A DNA stretch of 64,000 nucleotides from Allobosea sp. (GTDB taxonomy: Bacteria; Pseudomonadota; Alphaproteobacteria; Rhizobiales; Beijerinckiaceae). The stretch is taken from the NCBI RefSeq assembly GCF_017308015.1, contig NZ_JAFKFW010000004.1, positions 186,001-250,000 on the forward strand, in the 5' to 3' direction. Below the pieces are notes generated by a model. The model saw nothing but the letters and a program-made list of their open reading frames with translations. It had not been told where the DNA came from and did not search any database. This document shows positions 17,458 through 26,727 of this stretch, piece by piece. The position numbers and the translations under genes are program-made. Numbering within the stretch: position 1 is the first letter of the stretch; each line of letters begins with the position of its first letter.

Positions 17458-18450
17458 ATGGCAGGGCTCGATGACATCCGGAGCTTCATCGCCGTGGTCG
17501 AGGCTGGTGGCTTCGGCCGGGCGGCGCAGACGCTGGGCTTGGCGAAATCGATCGTCAGCCGGCGGGTGAGCCGGCTGGAGGAGGAGCTGGGCACGCGCCT
17601 GCTCAGCCGCACGACGCGCGGCGTCGCCGCGACCGAGGCCGGGCTCGAGTTCAAGGCGCGCAGTGAGCGCATTCTGGCTGAGCTCGACGAGGCGTGCGAG
17701 GCGGTCGCGCAGCGGGCGGGCGGCGTTGCCGGGCGCCTGCGGCTGGCCATGCCGATGACCTTCGGCAACAAGCATGTCGCGCCGCTGCTTGGCGAGCTCG
17801 CGCAGAGGTATCCGCGGCTCGAAATCGACGTGCAGGCCAGCGACCGCTATGTCGACCTGATCGGCGAGCGTTTCGATGCTGCGATCCGGATCGGCTCGCT
17901 CAAGGATTCCAGTCTCATCGCCCGGAAGATCGCGCCGGTCCATGCCACGGTTGTCGGCAGCTCCGCCTATTTCGAGCGGAAGGGACGTCCGGCCATCCCC
18001 GCCGATCTCAACGATCATGACTGCCTGCTCTATAGCGGCACGAACGATCAGGACTGGGTGTTCCGGACCGGCAGGCGCTGGACCACGGTGCGGCCTCCAG
18101 GCCGGATGCACTCGGATAGCGGTGACACCCTGCTCTCCTGGGTCGTGGCCGGGCTCGGCTTGGCGGTGCTGCCCACCTTCATCGCTTCCGATGCGATCCG
18201 TTCCGGTGCGGTCGAGCCGATCCTGCTCGATTATCCGATGCCGACGCGCGCGCTCTATGTCGTGCGCCCGCCCGGCGCCTATGTCCCCGGCAAGGTCAGG
18301 GTGCTGATCGATCTGCTGGTCGAGCGCTTCGGTGGCACGCCCTATTGGGACCCCTGCCAGATGGAGGCGCATCAGCGGGGCCTGAGGCTCGACGAGCCGA
18401 TGAGCAGCCAGCTTATGCCTGCCGTGAAGCCCGCGCATCAAGCGGCGTGA
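17458..18450 (+). CDS. LysR family transcriptional regulator
   Basis: A 330-residue regulator with an N-terminal winged helix (residues 1-60, DDIRSFIAVVEAGGFGRAAQ and SIVSRRVSRLEEELGTRLLS) and a LysR substrate domain (about 88-295). GGAGG lies 6 bases before ATG 17458. The substrate domain has the LRLAMPMTFG and DAAIRIGSLKDSSL features of the CrgA/AaeR-like branch. The divergent nitroreductase gene is the likely target; the following GST gene could be a second one. Confidence 0.92.
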   Translation: MAGLDDIRSFIAVVEAGGFGRAAQTLGLAKSIVSRRVSRLEEELGTRLLSRTTRGVAATEAGLEFKARSERILAELDEACEAVAQRAGGVAGRLRLAMPMTFGNKHVAPLLGELAQRYPRLEIDVQASDRYVDLIGERFDAAIRIGSLKDSSLIARKIAPVHATVVGSSAYFERKGRPAIPADLNDHDCLLYSGTNDQDWVFRTGRRWTTVRPPGRMHSDSGDTLLSWVVAGLGLAVLPTFIASDAIRSGAVEPILLDYPMPTRALYVVRPPGAYVPGKVRVLIDLLVERFGGTPYWDPCQMEAHQRGLRLDEPMSSQLMPAVKPAHQAA

Positions 18451-18526
18451 TTCGGCGCATCACGCGAATTCGCGTGGCTTTGCGTTTCGGTTTCGGCACT
18501 CTCCCGCAGTTGAAACGGAGGTCGCG

Positions 18527-19135
18527 ATGCTGCTCGTCGGAATGCTGGATAGTCCCTATGTCCGCCGTGCGGCGATCACCGGAACCTTGCTGGAGGTGCC
18601 GTTCGAGCACCGCTCGGTCTCCGTCTTCCGGCACATGGAAGAGTTCCGGGCGATCAATCCGCTGATCAAGGCGCCGACGCTGGTCACCGACGACGGCATA
18701 GCGATCAGCGAATCCCTGCTGATCATCCAGCATTTCGAGGATGTCGCCGGCCGCTCGCTGAGGCCGCTCGACGGCGTGGCGCGCCGACGCGACCTGGCGC
18801 TGACCGGTGTCGGCATCGTCGCGGCCGACAAGGCGGTCTCGATCGAGTACGAGCGCAAGCGGCCGGAAGCGCAGCGTTATGCGCCCTGGCAGGAGCGTAT
18901 CGTCTTCCAATTGCACGTCGCGCTCGACCTGCTCGACGCCGCGGCGAAGGAGGGCGAGTTAACGGCGGGGCCGGAATTGCTGCCGAGCGATATCGCGGCC
19001 GCCATCGCCTGGGGCTTCTGCCGCTTCGTGATCCCGGAATTCGCCCCCGAAGAGCGCTGGCCGGCGCTGGCCGAACAGGCGCGAGCCTGCGAGGCGCTCG
19101 ACGCGTTCAAGACCTGGCCGATCGATCGAGAGTAA
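18527..19135 (+). CDS. Glutathione S-transferase family protein
   Basis: A 202-residue cytosolic GST-like protein. The thioredoxin-like N-terminal domain (1-80) includes MLDSPYVRRAAITGTLLEVP, NPLIKAPTLVTDDGIAISES (cis-Pro after the beta-3 strand and the ES glutathione contact), then an all-helical C-terminal domain with LPSDIAAAIAWGFCRF. Ser9 occupies the position of the catalytic Ser/Cys. CGGAGG precedes ATG 18527. It sits 76 bases after the LysR gene in the same direction. The substrate is unknown. Confidence 0.88.
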   Translation: MLLVGMLDSPYVRRAAITGTLLEVPFEHRSVSVFRHMEEFRAINPLIKAPTLVTDDGIAISESLLIIQHFEDVAGRSLRPLDGVARRRDLALTGVGIVAADKAVSIEYERKRPEAQRYAPWQERIVFQLHVALDLLDAAAKEGELTAGPELLPSDIAAAIAWGFCRFVIPEFAPEERWPALAEQARACEALDAFKTWPIDRE

Positions 19136-19138
19136 GCG

Positions 19139-20938
19139 TCAATTCTGGACGAAATTCGTCGGCAGCGGGCGGACGGCCGGGCCGCTGAAGGAGCCGGGCT
19201 TGGCGTCGACCGGGTCGGTATGGCTGAAGCCCAGCGCCGCGGCGGGGCTCGGGCCGGCGATCGGCGCGCCGGACGGACCGGCCGTCCGGGCGCGGGCGGT
19301 CGCAACATTGACCGGCTTGCCGGGAGCGATGCCGGAACGCGAGACCGCTGCGAACAGCGAGTTCAGGCCGCCGCGATCCATCTCGGCGGTATCTTCGGGC
19401 TCTTCTGGAACCGGAACGGAGCGTTGGGATGCGGTTGCGAAGCTGATGCCGCCCTCACGCGGACGCACCGGCGGCAACGAGGCGGTGACAAGGCGCCCTT
19501 CGGCAGCCTGGGCGAGAGAGGTTTCGGCTGAGCCGCTGCCGCGAAGCGAGGCGATCGCTGCGTCGGCAAGGGCGGTCGGCCGCATTGGCGGCAGCGGGGC
19601 GTTGGTTGGCTGGCCGGCGATGACGATTTCGCTCGGGCTGGCCACTTCGCCGGGGCGACGGGGTGGCAGGGAGGCGAGCACGAGCTTCTGCTCGGGCTGA
19701 GGCGCGAAGGCGAGGGCGCCGCCGGCTGCGGGCAGCGCGGCGATCTGGACCGGCGCGCCGTCATCCGCGGGAAGCGATAGGCCGCGTGGCCGTGCCAGCG
19801 GCAACGGGGCGTCGATCAGTTGCGGTCTGATTTCCTGGAGACCGCGCTGCGGCGCTGCAGCGATGGCAGGCTGGGCCGGAGCTTGCGGGGCGGAAGCAGG
19901 CTGCGGCGGAGCGGTGTCGACCTGCGGCGCGAGGCGTTCCGAGCGCTCGCGTGTCAGGGAGCGCATCGCCGGTTCGGCAGGGCGTTGCCCCAGGACGACG
20001 GCAAGGCGACCGCCGTCCGGCGAGTTGGCGTCGCCGTAACTGCCGGTATTGGCATAGGCCATGACCGTGGGCTGCTGGCGCGGCGCGGCGCGGCGGCCAC
20101 GCGCGGCCGGACGGGCATCCGCCTCTTCCTCGTCGCCGCCGAACAGCGAGGCCCAGAGGCTCTTGCGGCCCGACGCGATCACGGCGCCCTCGTCGAGCTC
20201 GGCAGCAGCATAGCCAGCGACAGCACCACCACCGGATAGGATCTCCGCCCTGGCGAGCTCATAGCCGGCGAGCGGCTGGCCGTCGGCGGGCAGGTGTACC
20301 GTCTTCTCGTCGGGGAAGAGGCGCACGAGCTGATCGCGGGTCATCCGCGGCCAGGAGCGCACCGAGCCGACATCGAGATGGACGAAAGGCGTATGGGCAT
20401 TGGGGTAGAAGCCGACGCCGCCGCGCTGCAACCGCATGCCGATCTCGCGGATGCGGGCGGTGGGCACGTCGGGCAGGTAGAAGTCCATCGCCTTGCCGAG
20501 CATGTGCTGACTGTGCTTGGCAACGGCGCGCGAGCGGCGGCGCAACATCGCGTTGGTGCCGGGCGCGCGATAGGACGAGACGACGTGGAAGGGCTGGTCG
20601 GAGCCGAGCTGGCGCTGGACCTCCCAGATGACGTCGAAGAGCCGTGGGTCCATGCGAGTCGGTTCGTCGGTGCGCCAGTCGCGCAGGGCCCAGTTCAGCT
20701 TTTCCAGCGCAGCCCCATCGTAGCGGCCGTCACGCTTGAAGGTGACGGTCGTCTCCTCCTTCGTGTGCATATGCCGGATGGTGATGGTGCGGGTATCGCC
20801 GTTGGCGGCGGCATCCTGCGTGCCGCGGATGCCGACCAGCGAGGCGACCAGGGCCAGGCCGAGCGCCAGCGCCTGTCGCGCGGTCGGCTTCGTGCCGGAC
20901 TGCGCCCATCCTGCAAGCGTGGCGGTTGACCTACCCAA
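19139..20938 (-). CDS. DUF882 (peptidase M15-like) cell-wall protein with long disordered tail
   Basis: A 599-residue protein. After an N-terminal hydrophobic signal or anchor (about 22-40) comes a DUF882/YcbK-like domain (about 50-200) with the M15-type metal motif SQHMLGKAMDF and HTPFVHLDVG. Related domains cleave or bind peptidoglycan cross-links. Residues 200-599 are a Pro/Ala-rich, low-complexity tail with repeated PLPPMRP / LPPVRP-type segments, probably unstructured. The best available start is TTG 20938; no in-frame ATG precedes the signal. It lies downstream of an L,D-transpeptidase gene on the same strand, making a cell-wall pair. Confidence 0.86.
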   Translation of the reverse strand: MGRSTATLAGWAQSGTKPTARQALALGLALVASLVGIRGTQDAAANGDTRTITIRHMHTKEETTVTFKRDGRYDGAALEKLNWALRDWRTDEPTRMDPRLFDVIWEVQRQLGSDQPFHVVSSYRAPGTNAMLRRRSRAVAKHSQHMLGKAMDFYLPDVPTARIREIGMRLQRGGVGFYPNAHTPFVHLDVGSVRSWPRMTRDQLVRLFPDEKTVHLPADGQPLAGYELARAEILSGGGAVAGYAAAELDEGAVIASGRKSLWASLFGGDEEEADARPAARGRRAAPRQQPTVMAYANTGSYGDANSPDGGRLAVVLGQRPAEPAMRSLTRERSERLAPQVDTAPPQPASAPQAPAQPAIAAAPQRGLQEIRPQLIDAPLPLARPRGLSLPADDGAPVQIAALPAAGGALAFAPQPEQKLVLASLPPRRPGEVASPSEIVIAGQPTNAPLPPMRPTALADAAIASLRGSGSAETSLAQAAEGRLVTASLPPVRPREGGISFATASQRSVPVPEEPEDTAEMDRGGLNSLFAAVSRSGIAPGKPVNVATARARTAGPSGAPIAGPSPAAALGFSHTDPVDAKPGSFSGPAVRPLPTNFVQN

Positions 20939-21116
20939 TCTGTCTGACCCGTCTCGGTGTCTCCGCCGAAGCGGTGCGATAAACGTGAACGAACAGTTGC
21001 GGAGAAGCGTTAACGTCTCGTTAGCGAGCCGGCAATCACCACGCCGAGATTTTCATGCTGAAGGTGGCTAAAGACGGATCATGGCGAAAAGGTGCTCGCG
21101 CCACGGGCACTTGCGT

Positions 21117-23033
21117 TCAGCCACCCTGCTGCTCCAGTGCCTGTCGGACCAGCCTGTGGAAACCGTAGATGTCGTCGAAGCGGATGATCTGCCCGTCATC
21201 GCCGACGACGATGGTGTTGTAGACCAGATGAATCGGCAGGGGCCGTGACAGGTTGATCCGGCGCTCGCCCGAGCCGATCAACCGTTTCAGACGCTCATGC
21301 GTCCATTCCGGGCCGAGCACCTGGTCCGCCAGCGCGAAGGGGTTCTCGACGCGGACGCAGCCGTGGCTGAGCGCGCGGCGCGCACCGGTGAAGAGGCGGC
21401 GATTCGGCGTGTCGTGGAGATACACGGCATGCTCGTTGGGGAACATGAACTTGATCCAGCCGAGCGCGTTGCGCTCGCCCGGCGGCTGGCGCACCGAGAT
21501 GCCGCCGCTCTTGGTGCGGGTCACGACATAGCCGCGCTTGGCGGCGTATTCCGGATCGGCTGCGAGACCGGGCAGGAATTCCTTCTTCAGGATCGAGGGT
21601 GGCACATACCAGGATGGGTTGACGACAACGTGGTCCATCACATGCGAAAAGATCGGCGTCGCGGTTTCCGGCTTGCCGATGATGGCGCGGGTCTCGTGCA
21701 CGACCTTGCCCGAGCGGATGACGCGTACGCGCATCTCCGGGACATTGGCCATGATGTGGTCCGTGCCGAGATCGGGCGGCAGCCAGCGCCAGCGCTCCAT
21801 CTGGGCGATGATGTCTTCCTCGCCACGCGCGCTCGCCGGCTTGCCAAGTGCGGCGAGCGTGCGCTCGCTCAGGATGCCGTTGGCCGGCAGGCCGGCCTTC
21901 TTCTGGAAATCGGTCAGGGCGAGCGCGGTCGAGCGGTCGAAGACCGGCTCCTCGCTGGGGCCCAGGCCGAGGCGGGCGCGTACCAGCGGCACGCGCTCGT
22001 CGCGCATGCCGAGCTTGAGCGGCGGGCCGGCGGGGATGCGCACCAGCGGCGTGTCGTCGAGATGCTCGCGCATCTCCGCGAGCTTGGCCTTGAGGCGGCG
22101 ATAGCCCTCATGCGGCGGATTGTAGGCGGCGAGCACGGCGCCGGCGTCAGGCGCGCCGGCCATTTCCGAGAGCACCTCGGTTGCAGAGGGCAGATAGAGC
22201 GTAGGCGTGATCAGCTTCGAGAGCTGGCGCGGGTTGAGCCGGCCGCCGCGGGCGTCGCGGGCATAGAGAACGGCGATGGCCGAAAGACGGATATCGGCCT
22301 CGGCGAGCTTGGCCTTGTCGCTGGCCTCGAACACCGGCAGGGCATAGTCGTTCGGGCGCAGCGCGTCCTCGCCGGCGCGGCCTAGCTGCGTCGCGATGCT
22401 CTTGCCGGCCTCGTTCCAGCCCTTGGTGCCGACCCAGAAGGGACGATTCTCATTGGCCTGATAGGCGGCGACGATCTCGTTGCGCTCGCGCTCGCCGAGG
22501 CGGCGCAACGTCAACGCATCCGGCAGGGCAGCGGCGATCGCGGCGGAGAATTCCGAGCCGGGCGGCAGCTCGACGACGACCTTCGGCACATCCGGCAGCG
22601 GCACGAGAGGCTCGACTGTGCGCAACGGACCTGTCGATGGTGCATCCTGCACTGGCTCGGGTGATTTCGCGGCGGGGATCAGGGCCGGGTCCGCGGCCGG
22701 CATGTCGATCGCGGGAATGTCGAGCGTGAACGCTTCCTCGGTGGAGTCGAGAGGAGCGGCGGCATCCTGCTTCGCCGGATCCTGGAGGCGGCTGCCGGGC
22801 GTCACCGTCCCGGTGACGATCTCGGCATCGGCGGAATGGGCGGATGCGGTCGCAGCGTGCCCTGCGGGGACACGTGGCGCGATATCGGACAGCCTCAACT
22901 CCGGCTGCTCGGGCAGCGGAATGCCCAATGTGGCATCGGTGTTGAGAGGGGTCTCGGCGTGGGGCGGGAGGCATCCCAGGATGATGGCCAGGGCGGATGC
23001 CGAGGTCAGTTTCGCCCAATGGCGAGGACGCAT
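21117..23033 (-). CDS. L,D-transpeptidase (YcbB/LdtD-like)
   Basis: A 638-residue periplasmic enzyme that makes 3-3 cross-links in peptidoglycan. It has a signal peptide (MRPRHWAKLTSASALAIILG), a Pro-rich spacer, a scaffold region beginning about 180, a peptidoglycan-binding repeat (DFQKKAGLPANGILSERTLA) and a C-terminal YkuD domain with the catalytic Cys in ALSHGCVRVENP. ATG 23033 is chosen because it gives a clean signal peptide; longer in-frame options start inside unrelated upstream sequence. Confidence 0.93.
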   Translation of the reverse strand: MRPRHWAKLTSASALAIILGCLPPHAETPLNTDATLGIPLPEQPELRLSDIAPRVPAGHAATASAHSADAEIVTGTVTPGSRLQDPAKQDAAAPLDSTEEAFTLDIPAIDMPAADPALIPAAKSPEPVQDAPSTGPLRTVEPLVPLPDVPKVVVELPPGSEFSAAIAAALPDALTLRRLGERERNEIVAAYQANENRPFWVGTKGWNEAGKSIATQLGRAGEDALRPNDYALPVFEASDKAKLAEADIRLSAIAVLYARDARGGRLNPRQLSKLITPTLYLPSATEVLSEMAGAPDAGAVLAAYNPPHEGYRRLKAKLAEMREHLDDTPLVRIPAGPPLKLGMRDERVPLVRARLGLGPSEEPVFDRSTALALTDFQKKAGLPANGILSERTLAALGKPASARGEEDIIAQMERWRWLPPDLGTDHIMANVPEMRVRVIRSGKVVHETRAIIGKPETATPIFSHVMDHVVVNPSWYVPPSILKKEFLPGLAADPEYAAKRGYVVTRTKSGGISVRQPPGERNALGWIKFMFPNEHAVYLHDTPNRRLFTGARRALSHGCVRVENPFALADQVLGPEWTHERLKRLIGSGERRINLSRPLPIHLVYNTIVVGDDGQIIRFDDIYGFHRLVRQALEQQGG

Positions 23034-23138
23034 GGTCGCTATCCCGATTGCTGCCGAACACCGCCATTCCTGCGTGACTCGGCTGGTTGAGACAAGATGC
23101 GGCGGCGCAACAGACCGCCCCATTCGGTTAGTCGCAGA

Positions 23139-24635
23139 TCATGCCGCGTCGGTTTCGTCGCCGTTCGATTCGCTCTCGATCAGCCCGTAATCCTTGAGCT
23201 TGCGGTAGAGCGTCGAGCGGCCGATGCCGAGCTTGCGCGAGACCTCGGACATGTGGCCTCGGTAATGTGCGAGCGCGAAGGTGATGATCTCGCGCTCGAG
23301 CTCATCGAGCTTGCGCATGTCGGAGCCGGCGACGAGGTCGAGCGCGTTGGGATCGCGCACCGGCATCTGGATGATGCGCGGCGGCGGCTCGCCTTGCCCC
23401 TCGGAGCGGGAAAGCGGGGCGGGGGCTGGCGGAATGCGGACCTCGTAGCCGTCCATCTGCGCAGCGATCTGCGGGAATTCGGTGATGTCGAGCTCCGGCC
23501 CGTCGGCCAGGACCACGGCGCGGAACACGGCATTCTCGAGCTGGCGGACATTGCCCGGCCAGTCATAGCCGGTGATCAGGGCGGCGGCCTCAGCAGTGAG
23601 CCCGGTGAGCTTGCGGCCCTCCTCGGCGGCGAAGCGGGCGAGGAAGCCGCGGGCGAGATCGGCGATGTCCTCCCGGCGCTGGCGCAAGGGCGGCAGTGTG
23701 ATCGGGAAGACGTTCAGGCGGTAGTAGAGATCCTCGCGGAACTCGCCACGCTTCACCTGATCGAGCAGGCTCTTGTTGGTGGCCGAGATCAGGCGGATGT
23801 CGACGCGCACAGACTTCTTGCCACCGACGGGGTCGACCTCGCCCTCCTGGATGGCGCGCAGCAATTTGACCTGCGCATCGAGCGGCAATTCGCCGATCTC
23901 GTCGAGGAAGAGCGTGCCGCCATTGGCCTCGACGAACTTGCCGAGATGGCGCTCGGTCGCGCCGGTGAAGGCACCCTTCTCATGGCCGAACAGGATGGAT
24001 TCGACGAGGTTATGCGGGATCGCGCCGCAATTCACGGTGACGAAAGGCTTGCCCTTGCGGTCGCTGGAGCCCTGGATCGCGCGCGCCAGCACCTCCTTGC
24101 CGACGCCGGACTCCCCTTCGATCAGGATCGGGATGTTCGATTTCGCCGCGCGCTCGGCCAGCCTGATGACACGCGCCATGTCCGGGCTCTTCGTCGCGAG
24201 ATCGCGGAAACCCAGCGTGTTCGAGGCCCGGCGCTTGATATGGCGCAATTCATGTTCGAGCGCGCCGAGCTTCAGCGCATTGCGCAGCGAAACCTGCAGG
24301 CGTTCGGCCCCGACGGGCTTGACCACGAAATCTACGGCGCCGGCTCGCATGGCTGAAACGACGGTTTCGATCGAGCCGTTGGCGGTCTGGACGATGACGG
24401 GGGTCTCGCAGCCGCGTTCGCGGAGCGCCGCCAGCACGCCCATGCCGTCGAGGCCGGGCATGTTGAGATCGAGCACGACCGCGCTGAAACGCTCGCCCTC
24501 GGGTGCGCCGAGCAGGGTCAGTGCCGCTTCGCCGTTCTCGGCGGTCGCCACGTCGTAGCCGAAACGCTTCAGCATGGCGTCGAGCAGGCGGCGTTGGACG
24601 GGATCGTCGTCGACGATGAGGACGGTGTCTGTCAT
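23139..24635 (-). CDS. Sigma-54-dependent response regulator (NtrC family)
   Basis: A 498-residue regulator: receiver domain with phospho-acceptor Asp56 (VVLDLNMPG), AAA+ domain with Walker A GESGVGKE, the sigma-54 contact loop GAFTGA and Walker [12 protein letters not shown], and a C-terminal Fis-type helix-turn-helix ([20 protein letters not shown]). All sigma-54 activation motifs are intact. No histidine kinase is next to it, so it is an orphan here. ATG 24635 gives the normal receiver start [11 protein letters not shown]. It is followed on the same strand by the L,D-transpeptidase gene, which may be a target. Confidence 0.93.
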   Translation of the reverse strand: MTDTVLIVDDDPVQRRLLDAMLKRFGYDVATAENGEAALTLLGAPEGERFSAVVLDLNMPGLDGMGVLAALRERGCETPVIVQTANGSIETVVSAMRAGAVDFVVKPVGAERLQVSLRNALKLGALEHELRHIKRRASNTLGFRDLATKSPDMARVIRLAERAAKSNIPILIEGESGVGKEVLARAIQGSSDRKGKPFVTVNCGAIPHNLVESILFGHEKGAFTGATERHLGKFVEANGGTLFLDEIGELPLDAQVKLLRAIQEGEVDPVGGKKSVRVDIRLISATNKSLLDQVKRGEFREDLYYRLNVFPITLPPLRQRREDIADLARGFLARFAAEEGRKLTGLTAEAAALITGYDWPGNVRQLENAVFRAVVLADGPELDITEFPQIAAQMDGYEVRIPPAPAPLSRSEGQGEPPPRIIQMPVRDPNALDLVAGSDMRKLDELEREIITFALAHYRGHMSEVSRKLGIGRSTLYRKLKDYGLIESESNGDETDAA

Positions 24636-24840
24636 GGCACCTCGAAAGCCCACGCAATATGAAAGAAATCTTGGCTACCGGCGGAATCGCCTGTTCCGTT
24701 CTGGAGCATGGTCGGCCAGAAGGGTTAAGCGGGGTTTAAGCTAGGCGTGTCGCCGAGATGGTGAACGGGCTGCCGTTGATCGGCAGGCCTGCGCCGGCCT
24801 AAGGGTGAGGCTCGTTTCAGTGCGCGAAGGTATCGAGCGA

Positions 24841-26682
24841 ATGGGTTTTCATGAGACCGTCCTGCGTTCCGGCACAAAAGCGGGGGCGACGAAGCCGGCG
24901 AAGGTGATCGGCGATCTTCCGGAATGGGACCTGACCCATCTTTATCCCGGCACCGAAACCCCGGAGTTGAAGGGGGACCTCGAGCGCGGCCTCGTCGAAG
25001 CGCAGGCATTGGCCGGCCGCTATCGTGGCAAGCTCGCGGAACTCGCGGCGGCGCCTGACGGCAGCGAGGCCCTCGCCACGGCGGTGAAGAGCTATGAAAA
25101 CCTGAGCGACCTGCTCGGCCGGATCGGCGCTTATGCAGGCCTCGTCTATTCCGGCGACACCACTGATCCGCAGCGCGCCAAGTTCTACGGCGACACGCAG
25201 GATAAGCTGAACGCCGCGATCACCGAATTGCTGTTCTTCGAGCTTGAGCTGAACCGGATCGAGCCCGCCCTCCTCGCGAAGGTCGCGAACCAGGCGCCGC
25301 TTTCGCACTGGAAGCCCTGGCTCGACGATCTCGCCAAGGACAAGCCGCACCAGCTCGACGACCGGACCGAGGCCTTGTTCCACGAGAAGTCGATCACGGG
25401 CGCAGCCGCCTGGAACCGGCTCTTCGACGAAACCATCGCCTCGCTGCGGTTCACGATCGATGGCGAGGAGCTGACGCTCGAACTTACGCTCAACAAGCTG
25501 CAGGACAGCGATGGCGAGATCAGGCGCAAGGCGGCGGAGGCGCTGAGCCTCGTGTTCCGCAAGGAACTGCGCATTTTCGCGCTGATCACCAACACGCTCG
25601 CCAAGGACAAGGAAATCTCCGACCGCTGGCGCAAGTTCGAGGATGTCGCGGATTCCCGCCATCTGGCGAACCGGGTCGAGCGAGAAGTGGTGGACGCTCT
25701 TGTTGCCGCGGTGCGCGAGGCCTATCCGCGCCTGTCGCATCGCTACTACCGCCTGAAGGCGAAGTGGTTCGGCCGCGAGGAACTGGATTTCTGGGACCGC
25801 AACGCGCCGCTGCCGCAGGTCAAGCAGCGCACGATTCCTTGGACTGAGGCGCGCGAGACCGTGCTCTCCGCCTATGGCGCGTTCTCGCCGGAGATGGCGG
25901 CGATCGCCAAGCGCTTCTTCGACGAGCGCTGGATCGACGCCGCGCCGCGCCCCGGCAAGGCGCCCGGTGCCTTCGCACATCCGACGGTACCGTCGGCGCA
26001 CCCGTATGTTCTGCTGAACTACCAGGGCAAGCCGCGCGACGTGATGACCCTGGCGCATGAGCTCGGCCATGGCGTACATCAGGTTTTGGCGGCACCGAAC
26101 GGAGCCTTGATGGCGCCGACGCCGCTGACCTTGGCCGAGACGGCTAGCGTCTTCGGGGAGATGCTGACCTTCCGCAAGCTGCTGGATTCGACCACCGACC
26201 CGAAACAGCGCAAGGCGATGCTGGCGGCCAAGGTCGAGGACATGATCAACACGGTCGTGCGCCAGATCGCGTTCTACACCTTCGAGCGTAAGGTTCATGA
26301 GGCCCGGCGCGAGGGCGAATTGACGCCGGAAGCGCTCTGCGAGATCTGGATGAGCGTGCAGGCGGAGAGCCTGGGTCCAGCGATCCGGGTGTCGAGCGGA
26401 TACGAGCCCTATTGGTGCTATATTCCGCACTTCATCCATTCGCCCTTCTACGTCTATGCCTACGCTTTCGGGGACTGCCTGGTGAACTCGCTCTACGGCG
26501 TCTACCAGAACGCCGCCGAGGGTTTCCAGGACCGCTATTTCGCGCTGCTTTCGGCCGGCGGCAGCAAGCCCTATTCCGAGCTGCTGGCGCCCTTCGGCCT
26601 CGATGCGAAGGACCCCGGTTTCTGGCAGATCGGGCTTCGGATGATCGAGGGCATGATCATCGAGCTCGAAGGGATGGAATAA
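24841..26682 (+). CDS. pepF: M3 family oligoendopeptidase F
   Basis: A 613-residue cytoplasmic zinc metallopeptidase that cleaves oligopeptides. The zinc motif HELGH lies in LAHELGHGVHQVLA, followed by the third ligand Glu region TLAETASVFGEM. The family N-terminus LPEWDLTHLYPG is present. ATG 24841 is preferred; in-frame GTG codons at 24805 and 24820 are possible alternatives with no better ribosome binding site. The length fits the alphaproteobacterial PepF class (about 600-625). Confidence 0.93.
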   Translation: MGFHETVLRSGTKAGATKPAKVIGDLPEWDLTHLYPGTETPELKGDLERGLVEAQALAGRYRGKLAELAAAPDGSEALATAVKSYENLSDLLGRIGAYAGLVYSGDTTDPQRAKFYGDTQDKLNAAITELLFFELELNRIEPALLAKVANQAPLSHWKPWLDDLAKDKPHQLDDRTEALFHEKSITGAAAWNRLFDETIASLRFTIDGEELTLELTLNKLQDSDGEIRRKAAEALSLVFRKELRIFALITNTLAKDKEISDRWRKFEDVADSRHLANRVEREVVDALVAAVREAYPRLSHRYYRLKAKWFGREELDFWDRNAPLPQVKQRTIPWTEARETVLSAYGAFSPEMAAIAKRFFDERWIDAAPRPGKAPGAFAHPTVPSAHPYVLLNYQGKPRDVMTLAHELGHGVHQVLAAPNGALMAPTPLTLAETASVFGEMLTFRKLLDSTTDPKQRKAMLAAKVEDMINTVVRQIAFYTFERKVHEARREGELTPEALCEIWMSVQAESLGPAIRVSSGYEPYWCYIPHFIHSPFYVYAYAFGDCLVNSLYGVYQNAAEGFQDRYFALLSAGGSKPYSELLAPFGLDAKDPGFWQIGLRMIEGMIIELEGME

Positions 26683-26694
26683 GCCAGGTCGTCA

Positions 26695-26715
26695 TGGCCG
26701 GGCTTGTCCCGGCCA
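26695..26715. terminator. Palindrome between convergent genes, REP-like or bidirectional terminator
   Basis: Perfect 8-base arms TGGCCGGG and CCCGGCCA flank CTTGT. It sits between the converging stops of pepF (26682) and the outer-membrane barrel gene (26728) and resembles the dispersed GTCATGGCCGGG-type palindromes of this group. Confidence 0.55.
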
Positions 26716-26727
26716 CGATCGGCTGCG

